DNA from: Calonectria ilicicola
Lineage: Eukaryota; Ascomycota; Sordariomycetes; Hypocreales; Nectriaceae
Assembly (NCBI GenBank): GCA_020809705.1
Contig: CP085827.1
Coordinates: 6,324,001-6,388,000 of the forward strand
DNA: 64,000 nucleotides
Direction: 5' to 3'
Every line of letters starts with the position of its first letter. Positions within the stretch are counted from its first letter, which is position 1. The notes beneath the pieces were generated by a model. It did not search any database and was not told the origin of the DNA. It saw only the letters and a program-made list of their open reading frames with translations. A program made the translations under genes and the position numbers. Below, in pieces: positions 12,301 through 22,976 of the stretch.

Positions 12301-13587
12301 ATGGCCGTACTCTCTGCCACTCCTTTTCCCACGAACGCCGCACCCCATCACAATTGGGTAGATCGGTTGCACGGGGATCCTTTTATTAAATGTCTCCACC
12401 CAGACATAATTGCTTTTTATGTCGTTCTCAGTGAGAATACGCGGCTAAGCGAGCTGTGTACTTGCATGTTTGCCGAGGCAAAGCAATCGACCAAATTAAC
12501 GTTTCTGTCTGTTGGAGCCACAACTGACGCTGTTTCATCATTAATGCTTCTTCTAAGCCGCACTATGCAAAAGACTCCACGATGGGATCAAGATAACGTT
12601 GCTACAAGCCTTGTGGGCGTTCCATTTTCCGAGATGCTCAGGGACTTGGCACCCACACCGAGTGGTTTGCAGTTCTTCCGGGATAAAGAAGTCAACCGTT
12701 GCATTAAGCGTATAATCAATTCATGGGGTCAGTTTCTTGAAACGCGAGCCTCAACCCAGTGCCTGAATTCCAAGAACGGCTGGTGCTCTCCAGCGGCATT
12801 GAATATAATGGCCACTGCTGCCAACAGAGCTACTGGACATGCGAGACGCTTCACAGAGATATTCGAATGTCCAGATGAGACAGATATGAATTATCTGGGA
12901 TTTCAATCATGGGATGCTTTTTTTACTCGACATTTTAAAGCTGGCGTTCGCCCTATCCCTACCTACGAGGACCTAGCTCACAGGGATGGCGGGGCAGTTC
13001 TCAATCCTTGCGAAGCTCACATGCTCCGGGTCGAACGCAATTGCTCAGCGCGGGAGCAATTTTGGGTCAAAGGCCAGCCTTACTCAATTATGGATATGCT
13101 TGATAATGATCCGCTTGCAGAACGGTTCGTCAACGGAACCGTCTACCAGGGACACCTCAGCGCGTTGAGTTATCATCGTTGGCACTCACCTGTCACGGGT
13201 ACTGTTGAAGAGGTTCATCATGTGGAAGGCACGTATTACTCGTCAGCTTCTGTCGACGACGCTCCTCCCCTGATGGCCTCGCAGGCTTATCTTTCTGCGG
13301 TTGCAACTCGCGTTCTTATATTTATCAGAGCTAAGGATCCTCGTGTCGGGTTGTTATGCTTTATCGCGGTTGGAATGGTTGAAGTGTCTTCATGCGCCGT
13401 CGCAGTCAATAAGGGGGATTTAATTAACGCTGGTGATGAGATTGGGAGCTTTCATTTTGGGGGCTCGTCGTTTTGCCTTGTTTTTGAGGGTGGCGTCGAC
13501 GTGCAGTTTGAGAAGACCCTTGGAAATGATGGCGTTAATTGGCCTGTGAGGAGCATTTTGGCATGCTGCTCAAAGAAGACGGAGTAG
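12301..13587 (+). CDS. phosphatidylserine-decarboxylase-like (PsiD-type) pyruvoyl decarboxylase
   Basis: Intronless, 428 residues. The N-terminal third carries the PSDC domain found in fungal PSD-like proteins (VGVPFSEMLRDLAPTPSGLQ at about residues 100-120), and the C-terminal half is the PSD fold: WDAFFTRHFKAGVRPI, LNPCEAHMLRV, the catalytic His region SYHRWHSPVTGTV, and the self-cleavage motif FHFGGSSFCLVFEGG near residue 385, where the Ser would become the pyruvoyl group. There is no mitochondrial presequence, no transmembrane anchor and no C2 domain, unlike housekeeping Psd1/Psd2. The same architecture occurs in PsiD, which decarboxylates tryptophan, so the substrate may be an amino acid rather than phosphatidylserine (inference). 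Start chosen at 12301 because accATGG is a strong context; upstream in-frame codons lack an ATG. Confidence 0.87.
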   Translation: MAVLSATPFPTNAAPHHNWVDRLHGDPFIKCLHPDIIAFYVVLSENTRLSELCTCMFAEAKQSTKLTFLSVGATTDAVSSLMLLLSRTMQKTPRWDQDNVATSLVGVPFSEMLRDLAPTPSGLQFFRDKEVNRCIKRIINSWGQFLETRASTQCLNSKNGWCSPAALNIMATAANRATGHARRFTEIFECPDETDMNYLGFQSWDAFFTRHFKAGVRPIPTYEDLAHRDGGAVLNPCEAHMLRVERNCSAREQFWVKGQPYSIMDMLDNDPLAERFVNGTVYQGHLSALSYHRWHSPVTGTVEEVHHVEGTYYSSASVDDAPPLMASQAYLSAVATRVLIFIRAKDPRVGLLCFIAVGMVEVSSCAVAVNKGDLINAGDEIGSFHFGGSSFCLVFEGGVDVQFEKTLGNDGVNWPVRSILACCSKKTE

Positions 13588-14896
13588 AATAGATCAGGGA
13601 CTGTTCTTTTATGAGTCATGTGTGATAGACAATAACTTGATATGCAATTTCGTTGCTAGATTAGATTTCTGATAACCAAACAAGGGAGTTGCAGTGGTAG
13701 AGATCCAACTCTCATGCCGCTCGCTAATATAATAATTAGACTCGGTGGGATAGACCTTGCTTACCATAGCTTCAATTATCTCTGAAATTTTCTTACTTCT
13801 CTTCCAAATTAATTGAGATTGCCTCCATCTGAAGTACTGGTAGGGTCATTTTATGTCTTTCGTTGCGAAATTGCGTAGTTTAGAGTAATCTGTAACTCAG
13901 TCCTATTTAATAACTATACATGTATGAAAGATTTGAATATGATATTACTTTTGCAAGGAGCGACCCTTGGATTCTTCCGATCAACTGGCATGAAGGAATA
14001 GAACGTGATCGCAAGGACCCACGACTATGAGAGTATTGTGACGATTTACGCAATAGTTGAAGATTTGTAATGAATAAACGATGATTACATTCAGTTTGAC
14101 TTTCCCCATTTGTTTGGGACTTGGCAATTTAGTGCGTTAAGTGTCTGGAACGATCTTCTGCAAGATTTTCTAGAATCCGATGCCACATCCATTGATAATC
14201 CTTACAGAAACCTGTTGGGGTTTTAATTTTAACTGCTAACGTTGCATCAATCCAATTGAATCAAACTCTGCAGGACTTTATTTGACATTCTAGCCTTACT
14301 TGATGGTGTATTCATGAATTTGAGTTTAGCGATGTATTTTATGTTCTGTATTCGGTGACTGAGACCCTGTCGCCGTCCGGCTCAAAGATGCACAACTTTT
14401 GCTGTGCCCAATAAACTCGATGCACTAACCTAGCCTGTTTGAGCAAGGTTGAGTGTTTATGAATTATGTTTACACCGACACCGTTTCTGTTCTTGTGTTA
14501 TGGTCCAAGATTGGATGCAATAACCACAATCAACCGAATGGGTCACGAACAGCGAAAACCACCGGATGTCGGAGCGTCGTATCGCCACAACTTTACCCCG
14601 CAAGTCACGATGTCCCATGACTTGTGTCAAATCATTAGTGTCTTCGCCAGCGCGATCATGCACTAAAGGTCAAAACATTGCCGAAGCGTCCCCGCACTAA
14701 CTCGCGGAGGCGACATCCGTCGGCAATTTTGCCCATTCTGGCAATTTACGCTCCAGCGGTCGCGTCCATCGTGAGTAACTGAATTTACATTCCTCATTGT
14801 CCCAAAGACATGATTGCGTATAAAGGCACTCAGAATGTCTTGTTTGATTGCAACAAGATCATCATTACAGCTTTGACTGCTTCAGAATAAAACAAA
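13588..14896. other. intergenic region upstream of polyol dehydrogenase
   Basis: No gene seen. AT-rich to about 14500, then more GC-rich (14680-14770) over the promoter of the next gene. Confidence 0.6.
14819..14824 (+). promoter_or_regulatory. TATA box of the polyol dehydrogenase gene
   Basis: TATAAA in the context gcgTATAAAggc, 73 bases before the ATG at 14897. Spacing suits a fungal core promoter with a short leader. Confidence 0.5.
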
Positions 14897-16155
14897 ATGC
14901 CTGTACGTTAATCCGAGTTGAGTTGCGGTTGAGAAATGACCACGAACATCATTTTAGGAGAATTTGTCGTTTGTCCTCAAGGACATTAAGAATGTGGTCC
15001 TCGAAGACAGGCCCAAGCCTGTGCTGAAGGACCAGAATGACGTTTTGGTTCACGTAGCACAGACCGGGATTTGCGGCAGCGATGTAAGTACTCCTGGTTC
15101 CATCCAATTGGCGTCAGCAGCATTGACTCATTTTGTCTAGGTCCATTAGTATGAACCCCCCCATTCCTGATCATTGCATAGCAGCATTAAATATCTAACC
15201 ATTATCCAGCTGGCAGAGAGGACGTATTGGAAACTACATTCTCACAGGCCCCATGGTTCTTGGCCATGAGTCTTCTGGTGTCGTCGCAGAGGTCGGCTCG
15301 ACCGTGAAGCATCTCAAAGCTGGTGACCGAATTGCCATGGAACCTGGTGTCCCATGCCGACGATGTGATTACTGCAAGGGTGGCTCATACCATCTCTGCG
15401 GGGACATGATTTTCGCTGCCACGCCACCCTGGGACGGCACCCTGGCAAAATACTACGTCAATGCCGCCGACTTTTGCTACAAGATCCCAGACAACATGGA
15501 CCTGGAAGAAGGGGCTATGGTAGAGCCGGTCTCGGTAGCATGCGCCATCGCCAAGGTTGGCGACTTGCGTGCAAACCAGAAGGTGGTTGTCATGGGATGC
15601 GGCCCAATCGGAATCCTATGCCAGGCAGTTGCCAAGGCTTACGGCGCAAAGACTGTCATTGGAGTTGACGTTGTCCCATCGCGATTGGAGCTTGCCAAGT
15701 CTTATGGCGCCGATGCAACCTTTATGCCTCCTCGCGCTGAAGCAGGCCAGGACCCAATGGCCCACGCAGAAAAGGTCGCAGCCCAGATGAAGGAGGAATT
15801 GGGACTTGGAGAGGGTGCAGATGTTGTTCTGGAGTGCTCCGGCGCTGAGGCTTGTGTCCAGCTTGGAATCTTTGTCGCCAGGAGAGGTGGCACTTTTGTC
15901 CAGGCTGGAATGGGTAGGGAGAACATTCAGTTTCCCATTACCGCCGTGTGCACCCAGGGTCTCATCATCAAGGGTTCTATCCGATATCTCAATGGTTGCT
16001 ATCCAGCAGCAATTGATTTGATCTCATCCGGAAAGATTAATGTGAAGAAGCTGATTACAAACCGCTTCAAGTTTGAACAGGCTGAGGAGGCATTTGAGTT
16101 GGTCAGACAAGGAAGACAGGATGTCTTTAAAGTTATGATTGCTGGTGTTGAGTAG
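14897..16155 (+). CDS. zinc-dependent polyol dehydrogenase (xylitol/sorbitol dehydrogenase family)
   Basis: Medium-chain dehydrogenase that oxidises a polyol such as xylitol, sorbitol or L-arabinitol to the ketose with NAD+. Exons 14897-14902, 14958-15083, 15141-15148 and 15210-16155 give 361 residues in one frame. The 6-base first exon and the 8-base third exon are needed to restore [12 protein letters not shown] and GICGSDVHYW. Zinc and structural motifs are clear: [16 protein letters not shown], the four-Cys structural zinc loop [16 protein letters not shown] and [15 protein letters not shown]. The cofactor loop is [12 protein letters not shown], and the Asp in [14 protein letters not shown] indicates NAD+. 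Compared with fungal xylitol dehydrogenase the domain order and length match, but substrate specificity is not certain. A sugar transporter lies 0.8 kb downstream on the opposite strand. Confidence 0.9.
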
Positions 16156-16962
16156 AATTAAAATAGTAACTTGAATATTTCTCTTAAGCCATGTTTGTGC
16201 TGTCTTATCTCGATGAGACTGACTAGGGATGCCATGCCTGCATTACTCCGCGTAATCGCAGAACCATAACTCGACGTGTTAGTACAAGTCTGAAGTGATT
16301 TGTTTTGGTAAATCGTGGGCTCGGCCAAGAGGGAGCTCCAAAGCCGCAACGATGGTAGAGACAAGTTTGGCCATGATTCGCCCAACCAAGATACAATCGA
16401 CTTTTCAAGTGATTAGCGTAACCATTTTAATACATCCTATTAGAGGTTGACAAAAATTACATCAAAGGGTAAGTCATAGTCAAGACGCAGCATGAGACGA
16501 AGTCCACCTTCCAACATCGACGGAAAAGACAGCGTGAAATTATCAACCTTGGAAACCGAACTAGACATAGGAACCAGATGTTTTAAGAGATTATTGTAAT
16601 ATTGGACGGCGGGTTTTAAAGTCCTGGATGACGAGCAATTCAGTATTTCTTTTAGGCAGCCAATGATAGCTTGCATCCTAGAAATAAATAAGCACAGAAA
16701 TAAACTAAACTAAATAATTTAACCTTGGTTTTATTAATTTATAAATTTATTTCTTTCTTTATTCATCTTTTTGTCTTGTGGGAGAGAGGTCCTCGCTGGG
16801 CGTTACGCAATCCATCAGGCATTGAGATACGCACTGGTTCACCGCCACATATTTTACGAGATAGTTTTCCATAACTTAAGTAGATGAGCATTGAGCATCA
16901 GAGTGAACTAAATTTGCCTAGGACAGAACTCGCCCATTGTGGAGTAATAGATCTATATGAAG
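16156..16962. other. convergent 3' region with an unassigned 78-codon ORF
   Basis: Spacer between the polyol dehydrogenase and the sugar transporter. On the minus strand 16440-16676 encodes 78 residues (start MQAIIGCLKEILN, end LPFDVIFVNL) immediately behind an intron-acceptor-like tattTCTAG. No family recognised; it may be chance or an unannotated terminal exon. Confidence 0.4.
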
Positions 16963-18947
16963 TTACATTTTGTTGTCATCGCTTACATCATGCTCGACAA
17001 CCGAACCCTCTCTACCAGAATGATCTTGTTGCATCCGCATCTCATCATCTTGAACGTATTTTAATGGCCGCTTTGACGAGATCGCATCCTTGTCCTTTGT
17101 GACGATCAAAGAAGGGTTCGACCGATAATAGGCATCAATGTCCTCAAGAGTGCGGTTGGCTAAAGTAGTTTTCAGCATGAGTCTTTACGAAATATTTGGT
17201 GAACGTACCAGTTTCTGGGTAAAAGAAATAAATCACCGGTAAAAAGGCAGCGTTGAAAACTGTCCAAACAATCCAAAATTTCCACTTCAGATTTTGAATA
17301 CCGATTGGCGTAATTTCAACAATCACAAAGTTGGTTATCCTGCGATATATCGTTAATATATAATAATTTTAATAGACAACTTTAATGCTCTCACCAGTTA
17401 GTTCCGGTTGCCACAGCTGCTCCTTTTGTTCTCATTGGCAACGAATTGATCTCAGTAGGATACAGCCACGGAACTCCAAGCATTCCTATACCAAAGGCAA
17501 TGTAAAATAAGAAGAAGAAGGGGATAGAAGCAACTGCATAGTTGTCATCGCCTTCAGTCGATTCCGAATAGGCCAACAGGATCGTAATGATCAAAAAGGC
17601 AAGAAATTGACCAATTGTAGAAAGCAGCATTAGAGTTCGACGGCCCCACTTCTCCACAAAAGGGACAGAAAGGCAGGAAACTACCAAATAGGATATCGAG
17701 TTGCAGGCCGTGAGTAGGCGTGCTCGTTGATTGGACAAACCCACCGATTCCATTAAAACAGTCGGCTAAACACACGATAGTCAATTGTTTATTTCTAGAA
17801 TGCTTCAAAACATTAAGAACTCACCAAATAGTAGGACATGACGTTTATACCCTGAAACTGTTGCATAAGTTGAGTGCCTGCACCAAGAATAAGGCGTCGC
17901 AATGTTTTCGTATCTGCTTCGTCATGATTTCGGCGAAATATATCAACCCAACGAGTAGCATGGTCTTTTTCATATCGCACAGAAAATTCAATTTCAGCAA
18001 TTTGATTAGTGACGGAAATATCGGACACATTCTTTGCCTCCAAAGCTGCAAGAACTTGAGCTGCCTCGGCTTTCTGGTTGTGTGCAAGTAACCATCTGTG
18101 AAGTTTAATTAAACAACAATACTTGCAGAATTTCTCGAATTGTAAAAAAAAACATACCTAGGTGACTCAGGAAGCCAAGGGACGGTAGCCCATAAAATGA
18201 AGATGAAGAAAAATTGGAATGCAAGAGGGAATCGCCATGCCACGGATCCCCCATGGAAGGAGAGACCATAGTTGATCCAGTTCACCAGAGAGAACCCAGC
18301 AATGTTCATCATCATTTCAAGTATAACGAGTTTGCCTCTCCATTCGGCTTTTGCGGTTTCAGTTTGCCAAATTGGGGCCGTTGCGGTGTTGATGCCGTTT
18401 CCAATCCTGTAGGCAAAGACATGTCGTTAGGAACATTTGTGTTTCCAAGGTCCAAAGGGGATACTGACCCAAGAACAGTACGCCCAACAAACATTTGAGG
18501 CAGGCTGTAGGATGTTGTTTGTAACAGAGCGCCAATGGCCATTATCGTGGTTCCAATGAGGATGGTGTTTTTCCGTCCATAGCGTTCGCCCACGGTGAAG
18601 GCAACAATAGCGCCGAGGAAACATCCAACGTCGTAAATAGCAGTCACTGTCGACAGCACTTTGGTCTTTGTGGGACCTACCAAGTCATGGAGCTCGAGGA
18701 AATTGTCTGTCACGACAACACCACCTGACAATTGTCAAAATTAGTGATTTTCCACGATTACTTTGCCACCTACTAAAAACACCCTGATCATATCCAAAAA
18801 GTGTCATGTCCGTAGCACAAGCAATCTATTGTAAATCAGTGATCTTGTTCCCTGTGCTTGCTTTCAGAGACTACTAACAGTAATCCAGACGGTAAGCCAA
18901 CCCCCTGTAAGCCCAAAGAAGGGCTTGCGGTCTGGTGGACTGGCCAT
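16963..18947 (-). CDS. MFS sugar transporter (SP family, hexose/pentose type)
   Basis: Plasma-membrane sugar:proton symporter or facilitator with 12 membrane segments. Eight exons on the minus strand, beginning MASPPDRKPFFGLTGGWLTV at 18947 and ending at 16963. Diagnostic motifs: FGYDQG in segment 1, GERYGRKNTI (loop 2-3), WRFPLAFQ and PWLPESPRW at the end of segment 6, LMQQFQGINVMSYYL in segment 7, EKWGRRTL in loop 8-9, PWLYPTEINSLPMRTKG and PETANRTLED after segment 12. The C-terminal tail is hydrophilic and acidic. Next to a polyol dehydrogenase, so a sugar or polyol substrate is likely; which one is not visible. Its promoter carries paired Cre1-like sites, suggesting glucose repression. 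The substrate assignment is inference; family membership is secure. Confidence 0.9.
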
Positions 18948-20638
18948 TTTTGGTTGCAATATCCAGTAGAGAAGATTCGATAAACAGGTAGCGATGAGTG
19001 TGTCTCGAACTCTGATGACTTGATGATATCCCAAGCCGTGATATTTGTACTTGACCTTACATAGGCCAGCCAGGAGACATTCAAAGGACTAAGACGTCAC
19101 TCTCCGCCCCCAGGATTACAACCCCGTGGGGAGAAAGTCATGCAGGTCAAGCAATTGTCTCCGCACGGAGCCAAGGTGGTGAACCAATCGGTTGCGGATT
19201 AGCGTCATGAATGATGTTCCAATATCGTCTCAATTACCGGATTGGGGAATTTTGGCGTAAAGTCACCCCACCCAAACTTTACAAGTCCAGGTAGGGCCTC
19301 GGTGCAAGGGAGCTTGATACACAACATTCGGCAAAACGCAGGGTCATCGGCTTCATTCCATCCAAACGAACATACTCATTACCTCACTTCAATAACCCAT
19401 AACCGAGGGAAGCATAATTCTGGGCCAGTGGCTCTGCTGGGAATTCAAAGCCATTGACTTTAGTTGTCTTCACACAACTCGGATGCGTGGGCTAGTCGGT
19501 ATTGCTCTTATGCCAAAATAACGTGTAACCGTTGGAAATCGCCTTCAGAAAACGGTGTAAGATTGTCTTATTGCTTTTGTAATGGACTTTTACGCCAAAA
19601 TTTTGGTCAGACACATCGTATGTCCTGCTTGATCATGGGGATCCACTAGCTCAACACACACGAACCTCGGAGGAAGCCAATAAAGGCCAACTCAGAACAA
19701 AATGCGCAAAGAATATTCAGTAACCCTTCAATCTTCAAATTTGGAGCTTTAGATTAAAATCGGATAACTGGAGGGGGTGTTTTGCGCAAGTTGAGATTAG
19801 CGGCGAGGACAAAGCTCCATGCGCAACAACTCAGTTCACTTAACAACGTTGCAGCAAAATGCTACGCTGCATTGCATTTCGCTCGTGTGTCTTTTAACGC
19901 ACATATTTTTCCTATAGATACTTGTGACGGAACTATCAATCACAGAAAGATGTCTCTGGTACACATGACCCAGGTATCCCTTGATATGGTTTGCTAGCGC
20001 GGCAACCTCGCCAATGATCAAACCCGAGACCACAAGCATGTATTGGACTTGATTTTAATGACCAGACTTGTCTTCCCGGCAAGGTATCTAGCCATTATAG
20101 ATGCGAGAGTCTAAGATTAGAGTCACATGAAAATGCTGGCGGTAGGGAGCTATGCAATCATGCAACCATGAGAAGTAAGGCTGACACAGTTCGACACACG
20201 ATGGAAAATAGTCAACCAACCAACAATAGTTCTACTCGCATGAACCACACGCATTTTTTTATTCGATTAGAGATTTGTACTCGCTTCCCACAATCATCAC
20301 CGTCCAATATGAAGTTTGATATCTGAGCCGTTGTACCTCAGTCATCGCGCGCGGAATTGCCGGCAGAATTCATGCCTGGGGGAGAGGGCGGCCACAACCT
20401 CGTAAGGCACCAAGTCACGCGACATGAGAACTTGATATCCAACGACACTTCATGTTGACTGTGAGGAGAAATCATCACACACATTGTTGCCACTGCGCCG
20501 TTTTTCCGCGGTTTTTGTGCCCCCGTGTCTCATCGCCTTACTCCAAGTATGAACCGCTATTCGAAACCTATTTTTTTCTATGTTTTTTGTAATACTAATA
20601 GCACAAGACCCCTGATGCCGATTACATCGGCTTAGGCA
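18948..20638. other. intergenic region upstream of the sugar transporter
   Basis: No gene recognised in 1.7 kb. The first 250 bases are the transporter promoter with Cre1-like sites at 19108-19131 and a CTCCG-CA-CGGAG inverted repeat near 19159-19170. Remaining sequence holds only short random frames. Confidence 0.55.
19108..19131 (-). promoter_or_regulatory. paired, opposed Cre1/CreA-like sites
   Basis: CCCCAG at 19108-19113 (reverse complement CTGGGG) and GTGGGG at 19126-19131 both match SYGGRG; the second lies in the inverted unit CCCCGTGGGG. They are about 160-185 bases before the transporter start. Closely spaced pairs are the arrangement usually associated with functional Cre1 repression; binding is inferred. 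Confidence 0.4.
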
Positions 20639-21082
20639 TAGGCAAAGCTGTGATTTCTTCTGCTTCTAGCAGCCTAGGCTTCCAACAGCTGCGATTTCTA
20701 TTGCTTCCAACAACCCAGCTTCGAATAGCTGCGATATTCATAGGGCCCTTTTAGATTTCCCCCTCCGCGGGGGGGGCGCCCCTGCGGGGGCCTTTTGCCT
20801 CCGGCGGCCACCACCAACACCCATAGCCAGCAGCCTCCTTCCAGCCGGCGCAGCTGCGTACAGTCTCCGGCTTGGCATCGGCCTTCAGCCCCGCGTGAAG
20901 AAGGCACAGATTTTGGTGAGGGTACGTACCGAGGTACGTACCCACAATTAGAGTTAGCCAATACCCGAACGAGGAGCATTTTTTAGCATAAACCTAGATG
21001 GCCTCATTTTAAAGAGGCAAAGCTGGAAGCTAGAGTTCGACCTCCGTAAACTCCGTCTCCTTCACTTCTTCAGCTTTGCCTA
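20639..21082. mobile_element. possible small GC-rich inverted-repeat element
   Basis: A 12-base exact inverted repeat, TAGGCAAAGCTG at 20639-20650 and CAGCTTTGCCTA at 21071-21082, bounds 444 bases unlike the surroundings. Inside are degenerate short repeats of GCTTCCAACA / AGCTGCGAT (20650-20740), a GC-rich block (20757-20815) with the palindrome GGGGCGCCCC at 20773-20782, the large palindrome at 20920-20943, and a third copy of GGCAAAGCTG at 21016-21025. No transposase and no obvious target-site duplication, so a MITE-like element is only one reading. Confidence 0.3.
20920..20943. repeat. perfect 11-base inverted repeat with 2-base spacer
   Basis: GGGTACGTACC, spacer GA, GGTACGTACCC. Each arm also contains the self-complementary GGTACGTACC. 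It sits within the GC-rich element and could extrude as a cruciform or bind a dimeric protein. Confidence 0.8.
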
Positions 21083-21089
21083 ATTATAG

Positions 21090-21418
21090 ATGGCGCCCGT
21101 CCCCACAATCACTGTCACGGCATGGGATGGCTTCCTAAGAGCCGTTATGATATTTCCGGTTCCGGCCGAAGAAGATGAGCTTGTCCCCTTGTGGGAGATC
21201 AAAGACACCATGGACAATTTGAAAGCCCATCCCGGGCATTCAACCGAGGGCCATCTTGAGATAACATGTTCTGTCGGCAAGGTAAAAGAAAGAACCAAAT
21301 ACTTTACTAAGTTAACATTCAACTGACTTGATGACAGAAGATAATTGCTCGCACCGAGCGAGAGGAGGCTGGCGACCCATCCAAGCTCCCATCGGCTAAA
21401 CGTCGTCGAAATAATTAA
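21090..21418 (+). CDS. small hypothetical protein, two exons, basic C-terminus
   Basis: Exons 21090-21281 and 21338-21418 give 90 residues. The start MAPVPTITVTAWDGFLRAVM has a good context (agATGG), the donor is gtaaaa and the acceptor gacag; the phase-0 intron of 56 bases is typical. The C-terminus SAKRRRNN resembles a nuclear localisation signal. No family recognised. It begins seven bases outside the right arm of the inverted-repeat element, so the gene may be carried by, or expressed from, that element. Moderate doubt that it is a real gene. Confidence 0.45.
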
Positions 21419-22067
21419 TTTTGGTATGGGAACGATTAACGAAGAATGATTAATGAATGATGAATGATTCTTTTCTGCTTCTCCCACAAAAGCTTCCTTC
21501 TCAGGCGTGAATTCGTAGCTATCATGACGCTCTCTCCATTTCACTCAAAGAGGCCTAGACACCCATGTCGCATTCCCAAGAGCGAACGCGATACAACATC
21601 AGAAATATTCTATTCTGGTAAGTATTGTATTGACATAGCAGCTGCCTACAGAATGCCGTCATTGTCAGAAACAGGTTAACGACCGCTATGTGAGAAGAGG
21701 CAGATTGGCCTCATGTTGGCACATCTCGTTCCCCGCAAATGGTCAGCACGGAATGAGGGGTAAGGGTTGGGACAATTGCTGAAGGTTAAACGAGTTGCTA
21801 TCAGACTGGAATGAGTGGAGTAGTCATGAACCACTAGGACAAGTACTTGTGCAGAATAACTTGCCAGACAGTTGTGTCATGCCTGCATTCATTCCATGTC
21901 TCACATTGCTCATTTACTTTATGAAAATACACTATGATTCTCTAATTTCTTCGGATTTCTTTCGGAATCTTCTATATAATGCGCTCATTCTCAAATGTGG
22001 TGTGATGCACCGACATCATCGCCATGACTCGTACATTCAATGGATCTCATGTAACCATTTCTCCAAT
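21419..22067. other. intergenic spacer
   Basis: No coding sequence recognised; AT-rich around 21900-22000. It holds the 3' end of the SDR gene on the minus strand. Confidence 0.5.
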
Positions 22068-22976
22068 TTATGGCAGTGTATAACCCCCGTCAATAATAAT
22101 ATTTGCCCCTGTCATGTAACAGCAGGCGTCACTGGCCAGGAATACATACGCCTAATCCTTGTTAGCATGCGTTCGTGGCGTTTTGCTGATCCTTGCAACT
22201 TACGCTCTTTAGTTCCGCTGCATGGCAGATGCGGCGTCCAGGAATCATGCTCATCCATTGGTCTTGAATCTCCTGTTTCTGGGTGGATAACACTAGGGAG
22301 GTGGTCAGTAGAAATGCAAATGATGGGAACTGGTGATAAGCTCACTCTCTGTCTGAATAAAACCGGGAGATATGCAGTTGACACGGGCAAAATCTGTCCA
22401 TTCAACAGCAAGACTCTTGGCTAGATGCACAACTGCAGCTTTGCTGGCATTGTATGCTGCCTGCGTCTGGGGAATGTTCACAAGGGTTCCGCTCACACTA
22501 GCAGTAAAGATCAAGTTACCTCGGCCTTGAGCCTTGAAGATCTTTCCTGCTGCCTGAGCGGTCCACATGGCACCATCATAATTGACGCTATTGTTATGGC
22601 CCCATGTCTCTTCCGTGTATTCGAGATTTGGGATATTAGCGCAGACACCGGCATTCGCCACGACAATATCCAGTCGGCCGGTGCCAAAGTCATCCTTGAC
22701 CTGATTCAGGGTGGCGGCGATGGAGCTTCTGGAGCTCACGTCAGACTGGTATGCTTGGACCCGTTGGCCTGTGGCGGAACTGATCTCGGCGGCAGTCTCG
22801 GATGCACTGGAACTCGATGTGTAGATGAGTGCCACATCGGCCCCTGCTTCGGCAAGCCCCCGGACAATTTCGAGGCCTATACCGCGAGAGCCACCAGTGA
22901 CGGCAGCGACTTTGCCCTTGAGGGAAAACTGAGACAACACATGAGAGTTGACATCTGGGGGCTGGTAGAGAGGCAT
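22068..22976 (-). CDS. short-chain dehydrogenase (sorbose reductase / NADP-mannitol dehydrogenase-like)
   Basis: Classical SDR, 267 residues in three exons: 22976-22346, 22292-22204 and 22151-22068. Motifs in order: cofactor loop TGGSRGIGLEI near residue 27, NAG in VVANAGVC near residue 108, catalytic Ser in ASVSGTL, and catalytic Tyr/Lys in AYNASKAAV (YxxxK). The C-terminus INCISPGFIQTE (here VNCISPGF) and GANIIIDGGYTLP is typical of fungal sorbose reductases (Sou1-like) and NADP-dependent mannitol dehydrogenases. It may interconvert a ketose and a polyol with NADPH in the cytosol, which would fit the polyol dehydrogenase and sugar transporter a few kilobases away; the specific substrate is inference. 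Confidence 0.87.

Noticed and set aside
20698..20979. Minus-strand 93-codon frame inside the GC-rich element
   Set aside because: Composition (Gly/Arg/Pro runs) follows the GC-rich repeat and no motif is present.
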